Notes: generated by a model from the letters alone, not told the origin. DNA of 64,000 bases from Streptomyces sp. NBRC 109706 (GCF_000974485.1 NZ_BBOM01000009.1:186001-250000); one strand, 5' to 3'; positions 20,386 through 29,002 are shown, counted from the first letter of the stretch. Made by a program: numbers and translations.

Positions 20386-21870
20386 TCAGCGGTAGCAGTA
20401 GGAGTCGGAGGAGGCGTCCCCGCCGGCGAGGTGCGTCTGGTGCACCCGCAGCCCGGCGAACGCCTCGCCGTGCGGGAAGAACCCGGGATCGGCCGCGAGG
20501 CCGCCGTGCTCCGGATCCGCGTCCAGCTTGGCCAGCCAGGGCTCGACCCCGTCGGGATAGAACTGGTCGTCCCAGGCGCCGTAGAGCGAGTTGGTGAGGT
20601 ACACCCGCCGCCCGTCGCGGCTCAGCTCGACCATCTGCGGCCCCCCGGTCAGCGGGGTGTCGGGCGCCGCCGGATGCGCGGCGGGCTCGGTGATCCCGCC
20701 CAGCCGCACGGAGGCGGTGTGCCGGGGGTGGAACGGGTCGGACACGTCGTACTGGTGCAGCTCTCCGGTGCCCCAGGCCGAGACATAGAGCCAACGGTCG
20801 TCCACGCTCAGGTTGATATCGGTGATCAGCGGTGGCACCGCGCCGAACGGGCGGAGCGCGGGCGGCAGTTGCTCCGGATCGGCGGGGCGCGCCGGCAGGG
20901 TGATCACCTTGCGCACCGCGAACCCGCCCTGGTCGTCATCCTCTTCGTCCGTCCGATGCCAGACCCAGACGGACGCGGAAAGGTCCTCCACGTTCACCAC
21001 GACGCCGGCGAAGCCCCAACTCGCCTCGGGATCGTGGGCCGGGCGCAGTTCGAGGACCATCTGATGCTGGTCCCCGAGGTCCACTCGCTGTCGGTGCCGG
21101 CCGGTGCTCAGGTCCCAGAAGTGCAGTGCGTGGCCATAGCGGCGTCCCAGCAGCAGCTCCGGATCGAGCCCGTTCTCCACCATGCCGGGGGTGCCCCATT
21201 CGCTGGTCACCGCGATATCGCTGTTGAGATGCCACCACACGTCGTAGGCGAGCCGCTGGGGGCCGCGCTCGGTCTCCCAGGCGCGCAGCACATCGAAGGT
21301 CTCGTGGTCCAACAGGGCGACGCCGCCCGGGCCCTCGTCCCCCTCGGCGCCGCCGAGGCAGGAGAGGAAGACGCCGTCCGGGCCGCAGTGCAGGGTGTGT
21401 GGGCGCGAATACCCGGCCTTCTCGGCGAGTTCGGCGGCCTCGATCACCTTCACCAGGCGCGGGCGCACCGGATCCGGGTGGGTGTCATAGACATGCAGCC
21501 GGGAGGAGCGCAGCCCCGGCAGCAGCAGATAGCGACGCTCGGGGCTGTGGTGGCCGGCGTGGGCCAGCGCGCTGGAGCAGGCGTTCCAGCCGAAGTGGTG
21601 CAACTCGTCGCCCAGCGTGGTGAGTCGGGTCTCGCCGACCACCTGGCCGTACCGTGCGGACGTGGGGTCGGTGTCCACGGTGAACAGCGCGTCGGGCCGT
21701 TCGCCGGCGCGGTCGAAGCCGACCACATAGGCCAGCGGTTCGGCCGGCGCCGCCACCGCCTCGGCCGGCGAACGGTAGAGCGTGGGATCGGCGGGGCGGC
21801 CGTGGTCCTGGTGGTGCTCGTGGTCGTGATGGTGCTCGTGGTGGTGATGCGCGTGCTCATGGGCGCTCAT
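20386..21870 (-). CDS. Selenium-binding protein 1/methanethiol oxidase family (SBP56)
   Basis: The 494-residue beta-propeller protein belongs to the SBP56 family (ITDINLSVDDRWLYVSAWGTGE, TSEWGTPGMVENGLDPELLLG, HFWDLSTGRHRQRVDLG). Bacterial and human members oxidize methanethiol to formaldehyde, hydrogen sulfide and hydrogen peroxide and need copper. An unusual His-rich stretch covers residues 4-24 (HEHAHHHHEHHHDHEHH), which may collect metal. I start at ATG 21870 because GAAGGACC precedes it. A cysteine-type leader peptide lies upstream, tying the gene to sulfur supply. The neighbouring catalase could remove the peroxide formed. Confidence 0.85.
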   Translation of the reverse strand: MSAHEHAHHHHEHHHDHEHHQDHGRPADPTLYRSPAEAVAAPAEPLAYVVGFDRAGERPDALFTVDTDPTSARYGQVVGETRLTTLGDELHHFGWNACSSALAHAGHHSPERRYLLLPGLRSSRLHVYDTHPDPVRPRLVKVIEAAELAEKAGYSRPHTLHCGPDGVFLSCLGGAEGDEGPGGVALLDHETFDVLRAWETERGPQRLAYDVWWHLNSDIAVTSEWGTPGMVENGLDPELLLGRRYGHALHFWDLSTGRHRQRVDLGDQHQMVLELRPAHDPEASWGFAGVVVNVEDLSASVWVWHRTDEEDDDQGGFAVRKVITLPARPADPEQLPPALRPFGAVPPLITDINLSVDDRWLYVSAWGTGELHQYDVSDPFHPRHTASVRLGGITEPAAHPAAPDTPLTGGPQMVELSRDGRRVYLTNSLYGAWDDQFYPDGVEPWLAKLDADPEHGGLAADPGFFPHGEAFAGLRVHQTHLAGGDASSDSYCYR

Positions 21871-21895
21871 GGCGGGTCCTTCGGTGCGGCGACGA

Positions 21896-21926
21896 CTGAA
21901 CGGCGAGCTGGGTGGGGGGAGTTCAG
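21896..21926 (-). promoter_or_regulatory. Hairpin overlapping the leader-peptide stop codon
   Basis: CTGAAC at one end pairs with GTTCAG at the other (6 bp) around a 19-base G/C-skewed loop. On the minus strand the leader stop codon TGA lies inside the first arm, so ribosome position could control folding. The stem is short and the reading is tentative. Confidence 0.3.
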
Positions 21927-22009
21927 CGTCGGCGACAGGCGGCCGTGTGCACGCGCCCCAGATCCACATGCAGGCGGCGGTAGAGGCCGAACCAGGGAAG
22001 GGCCGTCAC
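21923..22009 (-). CDS. Cysteine-type leader peptide upstream of SBP56 gene
   Basis: A 28-codon ORF starts with GTG at 22009 and ends with TGA at 21925-21923, 52 bases before the SBP56 start. Its C-terminal half reads RRLHVDLGRVHTAACRRR, the signature of actinobacterial sulfur-gene leader peptides with a lone late Cys codon. No ribosome site precedes the GTG. A promoter-like TTGGCA-N17-CACGCT ends seven bases before it, so translation would be leaderless. Known role of the family: ribosome stalling at Cys when cysteine is scarce relieves attenuation of the downstream gene. The ATG overlapping the GTG reads straight into a stop. Confidence 0.7.
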   Translation of the reverse strand: MTALPWFGLYRRLHVDLGRVHTAACRRR

Positions 22010-22016
22010 ATCAGGG

Positions 22017-22045
22017 AGCGTGGCACAGCGGGGCAACGCTGCCAA
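22017..22045 (-). promoter_or_regulatory. Promoter of the leader peptide/SBP56 unit
   Basis: On the minus strand TTGGCA (22045-22040), 17 bases, CACGCT (22022-22017). Transcription would start at or next to the GTG at 22009, giving a leaderless message. Confidence 0.45.
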
Positions 22046-22204
22046 GACCGTCCGACCGTCGACCCCTGACACGCCGTCTCATCACCAGGTCGTAGTCGGC
22101 CGGCGGTGAATGGCCCCTGAGGGGGAAGCCGTCGGACGCCGGCCGGCCCAGAATATGGACGGATTCACCCATGCAAAAGAAGGCGACAACAGAGAGAGAT
22201 CCGC

Positions 22205-23542
22205 GTGCGAGCCTCCTCCCCACGACACACACGCGCCCGTACCCGCAACCGCACCCGTACCCGCACCCGTTCGCTGACGATCGGCGCGGCCGCCGTCGCG
22301 CTCTGCGCCACCTCCCTGACCATGCCGGCCCTGGCGGACGAAGGGCCGTCCCGGGACGAGGTGTTGGACGCCTCGCTGGCGGCGGTTCCCGAGGCCGGAG
22401 TGCCGGGGGCCTTCGCCGCCGCCTCCGTCGGCGACGACCGGTGGTCGGGCGCCGCCGGGGTCGCCGACACACGGACCGGCCGCCCCACCCGGCCGGAGCT
22501 GCGGCAGCGGGTGGCCAGCGTCACCAAGACCTTTGTCTCGGTCGCCGTGCTCCAGCAGGTCGCCGAGGGCAACATCGAGTTGGACGCCCCGGTGGGGCGC
22601 TATCTGCCGGCGGGCACGCTCCCCCAGGAGCTGGCCGACACGGTCACGGTGCGGATGCTGCTCAACCACACCAGCGGCATCGGGGACTATGTGGTGCCCG
22701 CCTTCCCCTCGTTGATCGAGGGCTCGACGCGCAGTTTGCACGAGCATCGGTTCCGCCGGATCGCACCCGAGGAGCTGGTGGCCCTGGGCCTGACCGTGCC
22801 CGCCACCGGAACGCCGGGCGAGGGGCACTCCTACTCCAACACCAACTACGTCCTGGCCGGGCTGCTGTTGGGGGAGGTGACCGGCATGCCGGCCGAGCGG
22901 TACATCACGGAGCGGGTGATCGAGCCGGCCGGCCTGCGGGACACCGCCTTCCCGGAGTCGGCCGTGATCAGGGGGCCGCACCCGCGGATGTACAGCACGC
23001 TCCACGGGATGCAGGAGCGGCCGCGCGACTACTCCATCTACGACATGTCGTATGTCAGCACGGCCGGTTCGTTGGTCACCACGATGGCCGATCTCAACGC
23101 CTTCCAGGCCGCGCTGTTCGGCGGCGAGCTGCTGCCGGACGAGCAGGTGGCCGAGATGCTTCAGACGGTGCCGGTGGAGGACGAGAACGGTGCGGTGGTC
23201 GGGGCCTACGGCCTTGGCGTCTATCCGATCACCCTGTCGTGCGACACCTTCTGGGGACACGACGGGGTCGTCTGGGGCGCCTCCACGCTGGCCTTCTCCA
23301 GCGCGGACGGGGAGAGCCAGGCGGCGATCGGCTACAACGAGTCGCACTACCAGACGGTGAACGAGGAGGGCGCCCTGGAGCCGCATCCGGCCGATCTGGC
23401 GGTGATCCTCCATCTGGACGAGGCGCTCTGCGGCGCCGATCGGGAGCCGTCGTCCGAGGCGGCGGCCGAGCTGGCGACCGAGCCGGCGCGGGACGGCCAG
23501 CTCCCGTTGTTGGTCGACCAGTTGGCGGCGCGCCGCGACTGA
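22205..23542 (+). CDS. Secreted beta-lactamase-family serine hydrolase (D-Ala-D-Ala carboxypeptidase type)
   Basis: The 445-residue product begins with an Arg/Thr repeat-rich n-region, then a hydrophobic segment TIGAAAVALCATSLTM and a likely cleavage after ALA near residue 44. The class C/DD-peptidase motifs are present: active Ser in SVTK (residues 105-108), YSN in the second motif, and HTSGIGDY. A His-Asp-Gly in the WGHDGVVWGAS stretch fits the third motif. It probably acts on peptidoglycan peptides or small esters outside the membrane. GTG 22205 has AGAGAGAT upstream. A long terminator follows. The substrate is not certain. Confidence 0.85.
   Translation: MRASSPRHTRARTRNRTRTRTRSLTIGAAAVALCATSLTMPALADEGPSRDEVLDASLAAVPEAGVPGAFAAASVGDDRWSGAAGVADTRTGRPTRPELRQRVASVTKTFVSVAVLQQVAEGNIELDAPVGRYLPAGTLPQELADTVTVRMLLNHTSGIGDYVVPAFPSLIEGSTRSLHEHRFRRIAPEELVALGLTVPATGTPGEGHSYSNTNYVLAGLLLGEVTGMPAERYITERVIEPAGLRDTAFPESAVIRGPHPRMYSTLHGMQERPRDYSIYDMSYVSTAGSLVTTMADLNAFQAALFGGELLPDEQVAEMLQTVPVEDENGAVVGAYGLGVYPITLSCDTFWGHDGVVWGASTLAFSSADGESQAAIGYNESHYQTVNEEGALEPHPADLAVILHLDEALCGADREPSSEAAAELATEPARDGQLPLLVDQLAARRD
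22236..22269 (+). repeat. Hexanucleotide-like ACCCGY repeat
   Basis: Five CCCG blocks spaced by short TAC/GCA spacers lie inside the signal-peptide region of the serine hydrolase gene and encode alternating Arg-Thr. On the minus strand this becomes a series of GGG tracts that could form a G-quadruplex. Confidence 0.55.
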
Positions 23543-23561
23543 CCACCCGCGCGCGGCCCCG

Positions 23562-23603
23562 CCACCGGCCCCGGACGGTTCGACGACCGTCCGGGGCCGG
23601 TGG
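23562..23603 (+). terminator. Strong terminator after the serine hydrolase
   Basis: An 18-bp perfect stem (23562-23579 with 23586-23603) encloses the six-base loop TCGACG. It starts 19 bases after the stop and separates the hydrolase from the nitrogen operon. Confidence 0.85.
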
Positions 23604-23631
23604 TCCCTGAACGGGCCCGAGTGAGGCTTCT

Positions 23632-23647
23632 GTCACTCGATAGAAAC
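23632..23647 (+). promoter_or_regulatory. GlnR binding site (a-b half-site pair)
   Basis: GTCAC-TCGATA-GAAAC is an exact fit to the actinobacterial GlnR box gTnAc-n6-GaAAc. GlnR is the global nitrogen regulator of streptomycetes and mycobacteria. The site is 110 bases upstream of the first gene of the guanidine/urea carboxylase operon. Confidence 0.65.
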
Positions 23648-23722
23648 ATGGCCCGCCCTCCCGCAACACGTTGTTCTCATCCCGGGCGACCCGGCGGAAA
23701 TCGACGACCGAGACCCTTTCGG

Positions 23723-23738
23723 ATCAGTTGATAGAAAC
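23723..23738 (+). promoter_or_regulatory. Second, degenerate GlnR-like site
   Basis: ATCAG-TTGATA-GAAAC repeats the second half-site exactly and keeps only the T and A core of the first. The nine-base word GATAGAAAC occurs here and at 23639-23647, 91 bases apart on the same strand. Confidence 0.4.
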
Positions 23739-23757
23739 CATCGTCGCGGGAGTGGAT

Positions 23758-24636
23758 GTGACATCGACGCCAGGCGGAGCCGCTGCCGGCACCGCCACCA
23801 CCGCCGGGGCCAAGGCCCACGCGCGGGCCCAACACGGGCGGGTCGGGCCCCATATGAGGTACGTTCCGGCGGACTCCGCGCCCGAGGTCCCGGGCCGGGA
23901 AGGGCCGCCGCCCGGGCCCCTGACCTGGGCGGAGACCGTGGCCCCCGGCGGCTACACCACCGCCGTGCTGGCCAGGGGCACCCGGCTGCGGCTGACCGAC
24001 CCGGCCGGCGACGCCTGTGCGCATCTGCTGCTGCACCGGGCCGGCGCCACCCAGGAGCGGCTGAGCGTCGCCGACACCGTCAAGGTGCCCTGGCAGGCGT
24101 ATCCCACCGCCGGGCATCCGCTGCTCAGCGGCTTCGGCCGGGTGCTGGCCACCGTGGTGGCCGACACCGCCGACGGCCACCATGACGCGCTCGCCGGCAC
24201 CAGCACGGCGGCCGGCAACAACGCCCGATACGGGGCCTCTTCGTCGTTCTCGGCGACCCCGGCCGGCCGGGAGCTGTTGCTGCTGGGCGCGCTCAAACAC
24301 GATCTGACGGCCCGTGACCTGGTGCCCGCGATCTCCTTCTTCCAGGGGGTGCGGGTGGACGCCGCGGGCCGCTTCAGCTGGCTGGGATCGGCGGGACCCG
24401 GCCGATCGGTCGAGTTGCTGACGCACCTGGATGTCCTGGTCCTGATCGCCAACACCGCACATCCGCTGGACCCCAGGGACGAGTTCCAGTGCTCACCGCT
24501 GGAGATCAGAGCCTGGCGTGCCGAGGAGGAGCTGGCGGCGCTGGCCGCCGGGGAGCTGGTGGGCGAGTTGGGCCCCGAGCATCTGACGGCCATCGCCAAC
24601 ACCGAGTCCGATCTGCTGGCGAGGGGCGTCCTATGA
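23758..24636 (+). CDS. DUF1989 urea carboxylase-associated protein 1 (carboxyguanidine deiminase subunit-like)
   Basis: The 292-residue protein is a DUF1989 member (ARGTRLRLTDPAGDACAHLLLHRA, NNARYGASSSFSA, the C-terminal LDVLVLIANTAHPLDP). In guanidine-using bacteria the two DUF1989 proteins form carboxyguanidine deiminase (CgdAB), which turns carboxyguanidine into allophanate. I chose GTG 23758 because CGGGAGTG is seven bases upstream; GTG 23752 is possible. The N-terminal ~45 residues are Ala/Gly/Thr-rich and not part of the domain. ATGA overlap with the next gene. GlnR sites lie upstream. Confidence 0.75.
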   Translation: MTSTPGGAAAGTATTAGAKAHARAQHGRVGPHMRYVPADSAPEVPGREGPPPGPLTWAETVAPGGYTTAVLARGTRLRLTDPAGDACAHLLLHRAGATQERLSVADTVKVPWQAYPTAGHPLLSGFGRVLATVVADTADGHHDALAGTSTAAGNNARYGASSSFSATPAGRELLLLGALKHDLTARDLVPAISFFQGVRVDAAGRFSWLGSAGPGRSVELLTHLDVLVLIANTAHPLDPRDEFQCSPLEIRAWRAEEELAALAAGELVGELGPEHLTAIANTESDLLARGVL

Positions 24637-25307
24637 CCGCGCATACCGATCAACTCCTCCTCCCCGCACCGGCGTTGGTTCCGGGCGAGGTGCTGCTCGA
24701 CGAGCTGGTGGCCGCCCGCGCGCCCTGGTCGGCCGTGGTGGCCGCCGGCGATGTGCTGACCATCGTGGACCTGGCGGGCAACCAGGCCGTGGACTGTCTG
24801 CTCTACGCCGCCCACGACACCACGGTGCGCTACTCCGCGCCGGAGACCGTTCGACGCCAGGGCGGAATCCTCCTGACCACCGGATCGGTGCTGCGCGCCG
24901 ACACCGGCGAGGCCCTGATGACCGTGGTGGACGACGAGGTGGGCGCGCACGACACGCTGGGCGGCGCCTGTTCCAAGGAGTCCAACACCCTGCGCTATGG
25001 CCACCACACCGAGCATCAGCACGGCTGCAAGGAGAACTTTCTGCGCGAGGGGGCACGGCATGGGCTGACCGCGCGGGACCTGGCCTCCAATATCAACTGG
25101 TTCATGAACGTCCCGGTCGATCCGGACGGCGCGCTGGGCATCGTGGACGGCCTCTCCGCCCCGGGCAAACGGGTCGCGGTGCGCGCCGAGATCGACACCC
25201 TGGTGCTGGTCTCCAACTGCCCGCAGATCAACAACCCGTGCAACGCCTTCGACCCGACGCCGGTGCGGATGATCGTCACCCGGCCCCACCCGGGAGCCGC
25301 CGCATGA
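24633..25307 (+). CDS. DUF1989 urea carboxylase-associated protein 2 (carboxyguanidine deiminase subunit-like)
   Basis: This 224-residue protein is the second DUF1989 partner. It has the conserved VDLAGNQAVDCLLYAAHD, DTLGGACSKESNTLRYG with likely metal-ligand Cys and His residues, the HTEHQHGCKENF segment and the terminal NCPQINNPCNAFDPTPVR. The Cys- and His-rich pattern is stronger than in partner 1. By homology the pair deiminates carboxyguanidine. Start and stop both overlap the neighbouring genes by four bases, so the three proteins are produced together. Confidence 0.8.
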   Translation: MTAHTDQLLLPAPALVPGEVLLDELVAARAPWSAVVAAGDVLTIVDLAGNQAVDCLLYAAHDTTVRYSAPETVRRQGGILLTTGSVLRADTGEALMTVVDDEVGAHDTLGGACSKESNTLRYGHHTEHQHGCKENFLREGARHGLTARDLASNINWFMNVPVDPDGALGIVDGLSAPGKRVAVRAEIDTLVLVSNCPQINNPCNAFDPTPVRMIVTRPHPGAAA

Positions 25308-28300
25308 GTCAACAGCCCGCTTTCGACACCGTGTTGGTCGCCAACCGGGGCGAGATCGCCGGCCGGATCATCCGCTCCGCCAGGGCGCTCGGGCTGCGCA
25401 CGGTCGCGGTGTTCTCGGACGTCGACCGGGGCGCCCCGCATGTCCATCTCGCCGACCAGGCCGTCAGGTTGGGCCCCGCGCCGGCCGGCGAGAGCTATCT
25501 GCGGCGGGAGGCGCTGCTGGCCGCGGCCGTCGACACCGGCGCCGGCGCGGTGCACCCGGGGTACGGCTTCCTCTCCGAGGACGCCGCGTTCGCCGAGGCG
25601 GTCACCGCCGCCGGGCTGGTCTTCGTCGGCCCCACCCCCGAACAGCTGCGGATCTTCGGCACCAAGCACACCGCCCGGGCGGCGGCCAGGGCCGCCGGGG
25701 TGCCCGTCTTCCCCGGCACCGAACTGCTGCCCGACGCCGCGACGGCCGTCGCGGCGGCCGAGGAGATCGGCTATCCGGTGATCCTCAAGGCCACCGGCGG
25801 CGGGGGCGGCATCGGCATGCGGGTCTGCCGCGATGCCCAGGAACTGAACGAGCAGTATGCGGCGGTCAGTCGACTCGCCGAGACCAGCTTCAGCACGGCC
25901 GGCGTCTTCGCCGAACGCTATGTCGAGCGCGCCCGCCATATCGAGGTGCAGGTCTTCGGCGACGGCACGGGCCGGGTGGTCTCGCTGGGCGACCGGGACT
26001 GCTCGCTGCAACGTCGGCACCAGAAGGTGGTGGAGGAGGCGCCGGCCCCCGCCCTGCCCGACGCGCTGCGCGAACGGTTGCACGAATCGGCCCGCGCCCT
26101 GGCCGCCTCGGTGGCCTACCGCGGTGCCGGCACCGTGGAGTTCGTCTATGACCCGCGCCGCGCCGAGGCGTCGTTCCTTGAGGTCAACGCCCGGCTCCAG
26201 GTGGAACATCCGGTCACCGAGGAGGTCACCGGCGTCGATCTGGTCGCCTGGATGCTGCGGCTGGCACGCGGCGAACGCGAGCTGCTGGGCCCTCATCTCC
26301 CCGGCGGCGCCACCAGCGGCGCGGTCCCCGTCTCCGGGCACGCGGTGGAGGCCCGCGTCTACGCGGAGGATCCGGCGCGCGACTTCGCGCCGAGCGCCGG
26401 ACTGCTGACCGAGGTCACCCTGCCCACCGGCCCCGGGATCCGGGTGGACGGCTGGGTCGAGTCCGGCACCGAGGTGTCGACGTTCTACGACCCGCTGTTG
26501 GCCAAGGTGATCACCAGTGGTCCGACCAGGGACGCCGCCCTCGACCGGCTCGGCGAGGCGCTACGAGCCACCACCATGCATGGCATCGAGGTGAATCTGG
26601 GCCTGTTGGCCACCCTCACCGAACATCCCGAGGTACGGGCGGCCGACCATCACACGGCCACCCTGGACACCGTCGCCGACCCCACGCCCCGGATCACCGT
26701 GACCAGGCCGGGACTGCTGAGCACCGTGCAGGACGCGCCGGGCCGGATCGGACTCTGGCAGGTGGGGGTGCCACCGAGCGGCCCGATGGACGAACTCTCC
26801 TTCCGCCTCGGCAATATCGCCCTCGGCAACCCGGAGGGGGCACCCGGCCTTGAGTGCACGGCTCAGGGGCCCGCGCTGAGCTTCAGCCATGCCACCACCG
26901 TCTGTGTCACCGGCGCAGCGTGCCCGGTGACGGTGGACGGCGTCGAGATGCCGCTCTGGGAACCGTTCACCGTGCCCGCCGGCGGCGTACTGGACATCGG
27001 CACCGCGCCCGGGCCCGGTCTGCGCACCTATCTGCTGTTCGCCGGCGGCCTTGACGTTCCGCTCTATCTGGGCAGTGCCTCGACGTTCACCCTCGGTGGC
27101 TTCGGTGGGCACGGAGGTCGAGCACTACGCGGCGGCGATGTGTTGCGCACCGGAGCCGCGCCGGGCCGGCCGACCGGCCCCGTGCCGGCCGAGCGGCGCC
27201 CAGCGCTGACAGAGACCTGGGAGCTGGCGGTCACCGAAGGGCCGCACGGGGCACCGGAGTTCTTCACCCGCGCGGATATCGAGACGCTGTACCGGAGTGC
27301 CTACACCGTGCACTTCAACTCGGCCAGGACCGGGGTACGGCTGGAGGGCCCCCAACCCGCGTGGGCCCGCCCCGACGGCGGCGAGGCGGGGCTGCACCCG
27401 TCCAACATCCATGACACCGCCTATGCGGTCGGCGCCCTGGACTTCACCGGGGACACCCCCATCCTGCTCGGCCCGGACGGGCCCAGCCTCGGCGGATTCG
27501 TCTGCCCGGTGACGGTGATCGGCGCGGAACGCTGGAAGTTGGGGCAGCTGCGCCCGGGGGACACCGTGCGCTTTGTGCCGGTGCGCGCGGAGAGCGCGCC
27601 CTCGCGCGGCGACCTCTCCCCGGCACGCGGCGCCGCCCGCCGCACCGTGGAGATCCACGGCGGGGACGGGGACGACGGGGTGCTGGCCCGCCGGCCGGGC
27701 GGCGAAGGTGCGCCGGCGGTCACCTACCGGCGCGGTGGCGACGACCATCTCCTGGTCGAGTACGGCGAGATGGTGCTCGACCTGGCGCTGCGCGCCCGTG
27801 TGCACGCCCTGCACACCCGGCTCGATCAGCTGCGGGAGCGCGGCGAGGCGCCCGGCATCGTCGATCTGACCCCCGGCATCCGCTCCCTCCAGGTGCACAC
27901 CGACCCCGATGTGCTGCCGCTGGGCAAGCTGCTCGGGCTGCTCACCGAGATCGAGGAGACGCTGCCGGCGACCTCGCGTCTCGTGGTGCCGAGCCGCCGC
28001 GTCCGACTGCCGCTGAGCTGGGACGATCCGGCGACCAGGGAGGCGATCGAGCGCTATATGACGGGCGTCCGGGACGACGCGCCCTGGTGCCCGTGGAACA
28101 TCGAGTTCATCCGACGGGTCAACGGGCTGACGAGCGTCGCCGAGGTACTGGACACGGTGTTCAGCGCGGAGTATCTGGTACTGGGCCTGGGGGACGTGTA
28201 TCTGGGCGCTCCGGTGGCCACCCCACTGGACCCGCGCCACCGTCTGGTCACCACCAAGTACAACCCGGCCCGCACCTGGACGGCGGAGAACTCGGTCGGC

Positions 28301-29002
28301 ATCGGCGGCGCCTATCTCTGCGTCTACGGCATGGAGGGGCCCGGCGGCTACCAGTTCGTCGGCCGCACCACCCAGGTGTGGAGCCGCTACCGCCGCACCC
28401 CGCCGTTCGCCCCCGACCGCCCCTGGCTGCTGAGGTTCTTCGACCGGATCTCCTGGTATCCGGTGAGCGCCGACGAACTCCTCGAACTGCGTGCCGACAT
28501 GGCGGCCGGCCGAGCCCACCCGGAGATCGAGGACGGCACCTTCTCGCTCGCCGCCCATGAACAGTTTCTGGCCGACAACGCCGACTCCATCGCCGCCTTC
28601 CGGGCCCGACAGACGGCCGCCTTCGACCAGGAGCGCGCCCAGTGGGAGGCGGCGGGCGAGTTCGACCGGGCCAAGCGCGCCGAGTCCGCCGTGACTCCCC
28701 CGCCGGCCGCCGAGTTGGTCGTCCCCGAGGGCGGCGCACGGGTGGACGCCCCGTTTGTCTCCAATGTCTGGCGGGTCGACGTGGCCAGGGGCGAACATGT
28801 CGAGGCCGGACAGCCGTTGCTCGCGCTTGAGGCCATGAAGATGGAGACCCTGGTCACCGCGCCCAGCGCCGGGGTGGTCCACCAGGTGGTGGTCGACGCC
28901 GGCGCCCAGGTCGCGGCGGGCGATCCGCTGGTGGTCATCGTGAGCCCCGCCGAAGAACCGGCCGGAGAACCCGCCGAAGAACCCGCCGGAGCGGCACGAT
29001 GA
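25304..29002 (+). CDS. Urea carboxylase family enzyme (probable guanidine carboxylase)
   Basis: The 1232-residue biotin enzyme has a biotin carboxylase part (residues 1-450, ATP loop GGGGGIGMR near 165), a KipA-like AHS2 carboxyltransferase part from about residue 465 (RPGLLSTVQDAPGRIGLWQVG), a KipI-like AHS1 part from about 820 and a C-terminal biotinyl domain with the attachment Lys in EAMKMET near residue 1176. It carboxylates urea or guanidine with ATP and bicarbonate. Paired with DUF1989 proteins and without an adjacent allophanate hydrolase, guanidine is the more likely substrate (inference). ATGA overlaps on both sides. Confidence 0.88.
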   Translation: MSQQPAFDTVLVANRGEIAGRIIRSARALGLRTVAVFSDVDRGAPHVHLADQAVRLGPAPAGESYLRREALLAAAVDTGAGAVHPGYGFLSEDAAFAEAVTAAGLVFVGPTPEQLRIFGTKHTARAAARAAGVPVFPGTELLPDAATAVAAAEEIGYPVILKATGGGGGIGMRVCRDAQELNEQYAAVSRLAETSFSTAGVFAERYVERARHIEVQVFGDGTGRVVSLGDRDCSLQRRHQKVVEEAPAPALPDALRERLHESARALAASVAYRGAGTVEFVYDPRRAEASFLEVNARLQVEHPVTEEVTGVDLVAWMLRLARGERELLGPHLPGGATSGAVPVSGHAVEARVYAEDPARDFAPSAGLLTEVTLPTGPGIRVDGWVESGTEVSTFYDPLLAKVITSGPTRDAALDRLGEALRATTMHGIEVNLGLLATLTEHPEVRAADHHTATLDTVADPTPRITVTRPGLLSTVQDAPGRIGLWQVGVPPSGPMDELSFRLGNIALGNPEGAPGLECTAQGPALSFSHATTVCVTGAACPVTVDGVEMPLWEPFTVPAGGVLDIGTAPGPGLRTYLLFAGGLDVPLYLGSASTFTLGGFGGHGGRALRGGDVLRTGAAPGRPTGPVPAERRPALTETWELAVTEGPHGAPEFFTRADIETLYRSAYTVHFNSARTGVRLEGPQPAWARPDGGEAGLHPSNIHDTAYAVGALDFTGDTPILLGPDGPSLGGFVCPVTVIGAERWKLGQLRPGDTVRFVPVRAESAPSRGDLSPARGAARRTVEIHGGDGDDGVLARRPGGEGAPAVTYRRGGDDHLLVEYGEMVLDLALRARVHALHTRLDQLRERGEAPGIVDLTPGIRSLQVHTDPDVLPLGKLLGLLTEIEETLPATSRLVVPSRRVRLPLSWDDPATREAIERYMTGVRDDAPWCPWNIEFIRRVNGLTSVAEVLDTVFSAEYLVLGLGDVYLGAPVATPLDPRHRLVTTKYNPARTWTAENSVGIGGAYLCVYGMEGPGGYQFVGRTTQVWSRYRRTPPFAPDRPWLLRFFDRISWYPVSADELLELRADMAAGRAHPEIEDGTFSLAAHEQFLADNADSIAAFRARQTAAFDQERAQWEAAGEFDRAKRAESAVTPPPAAELVVPEGGARVDAPFVSNVWRVDVARGEHVEAGQPLLALEAMKMETLVTAPSAGVVHQVVVDAGAQVAAGDPLVVIVSPAEEPAGEPAEEPAGAAR

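Noticed and set aside
22171..22204. A Met start at 22171 giving a His/Pro-rich protein over the serine hydrolase
   Set aside because: It runs through the hydrolase gene in another frame, has no domain, and exists only because of the ACCCGY repeats and high GC.
23641..23727. Short ORF from ATG 23648 as a fifth leader peptide
   Set aside because: Its peptide lacks the [HV]-[IV]-D-x-x-R-V-Cys signature and has Cys in the middle; it lies over the GlnR region.
23604..23757. Guanidine-I (ykkC) riboswitch before the DUF1989 genes
   Set aside because: I looked for the conserved ykkC blocks and found neither the ACUGGUCCGAGAG-like nor the paired P1 elements; the GlnR site explains the region better.
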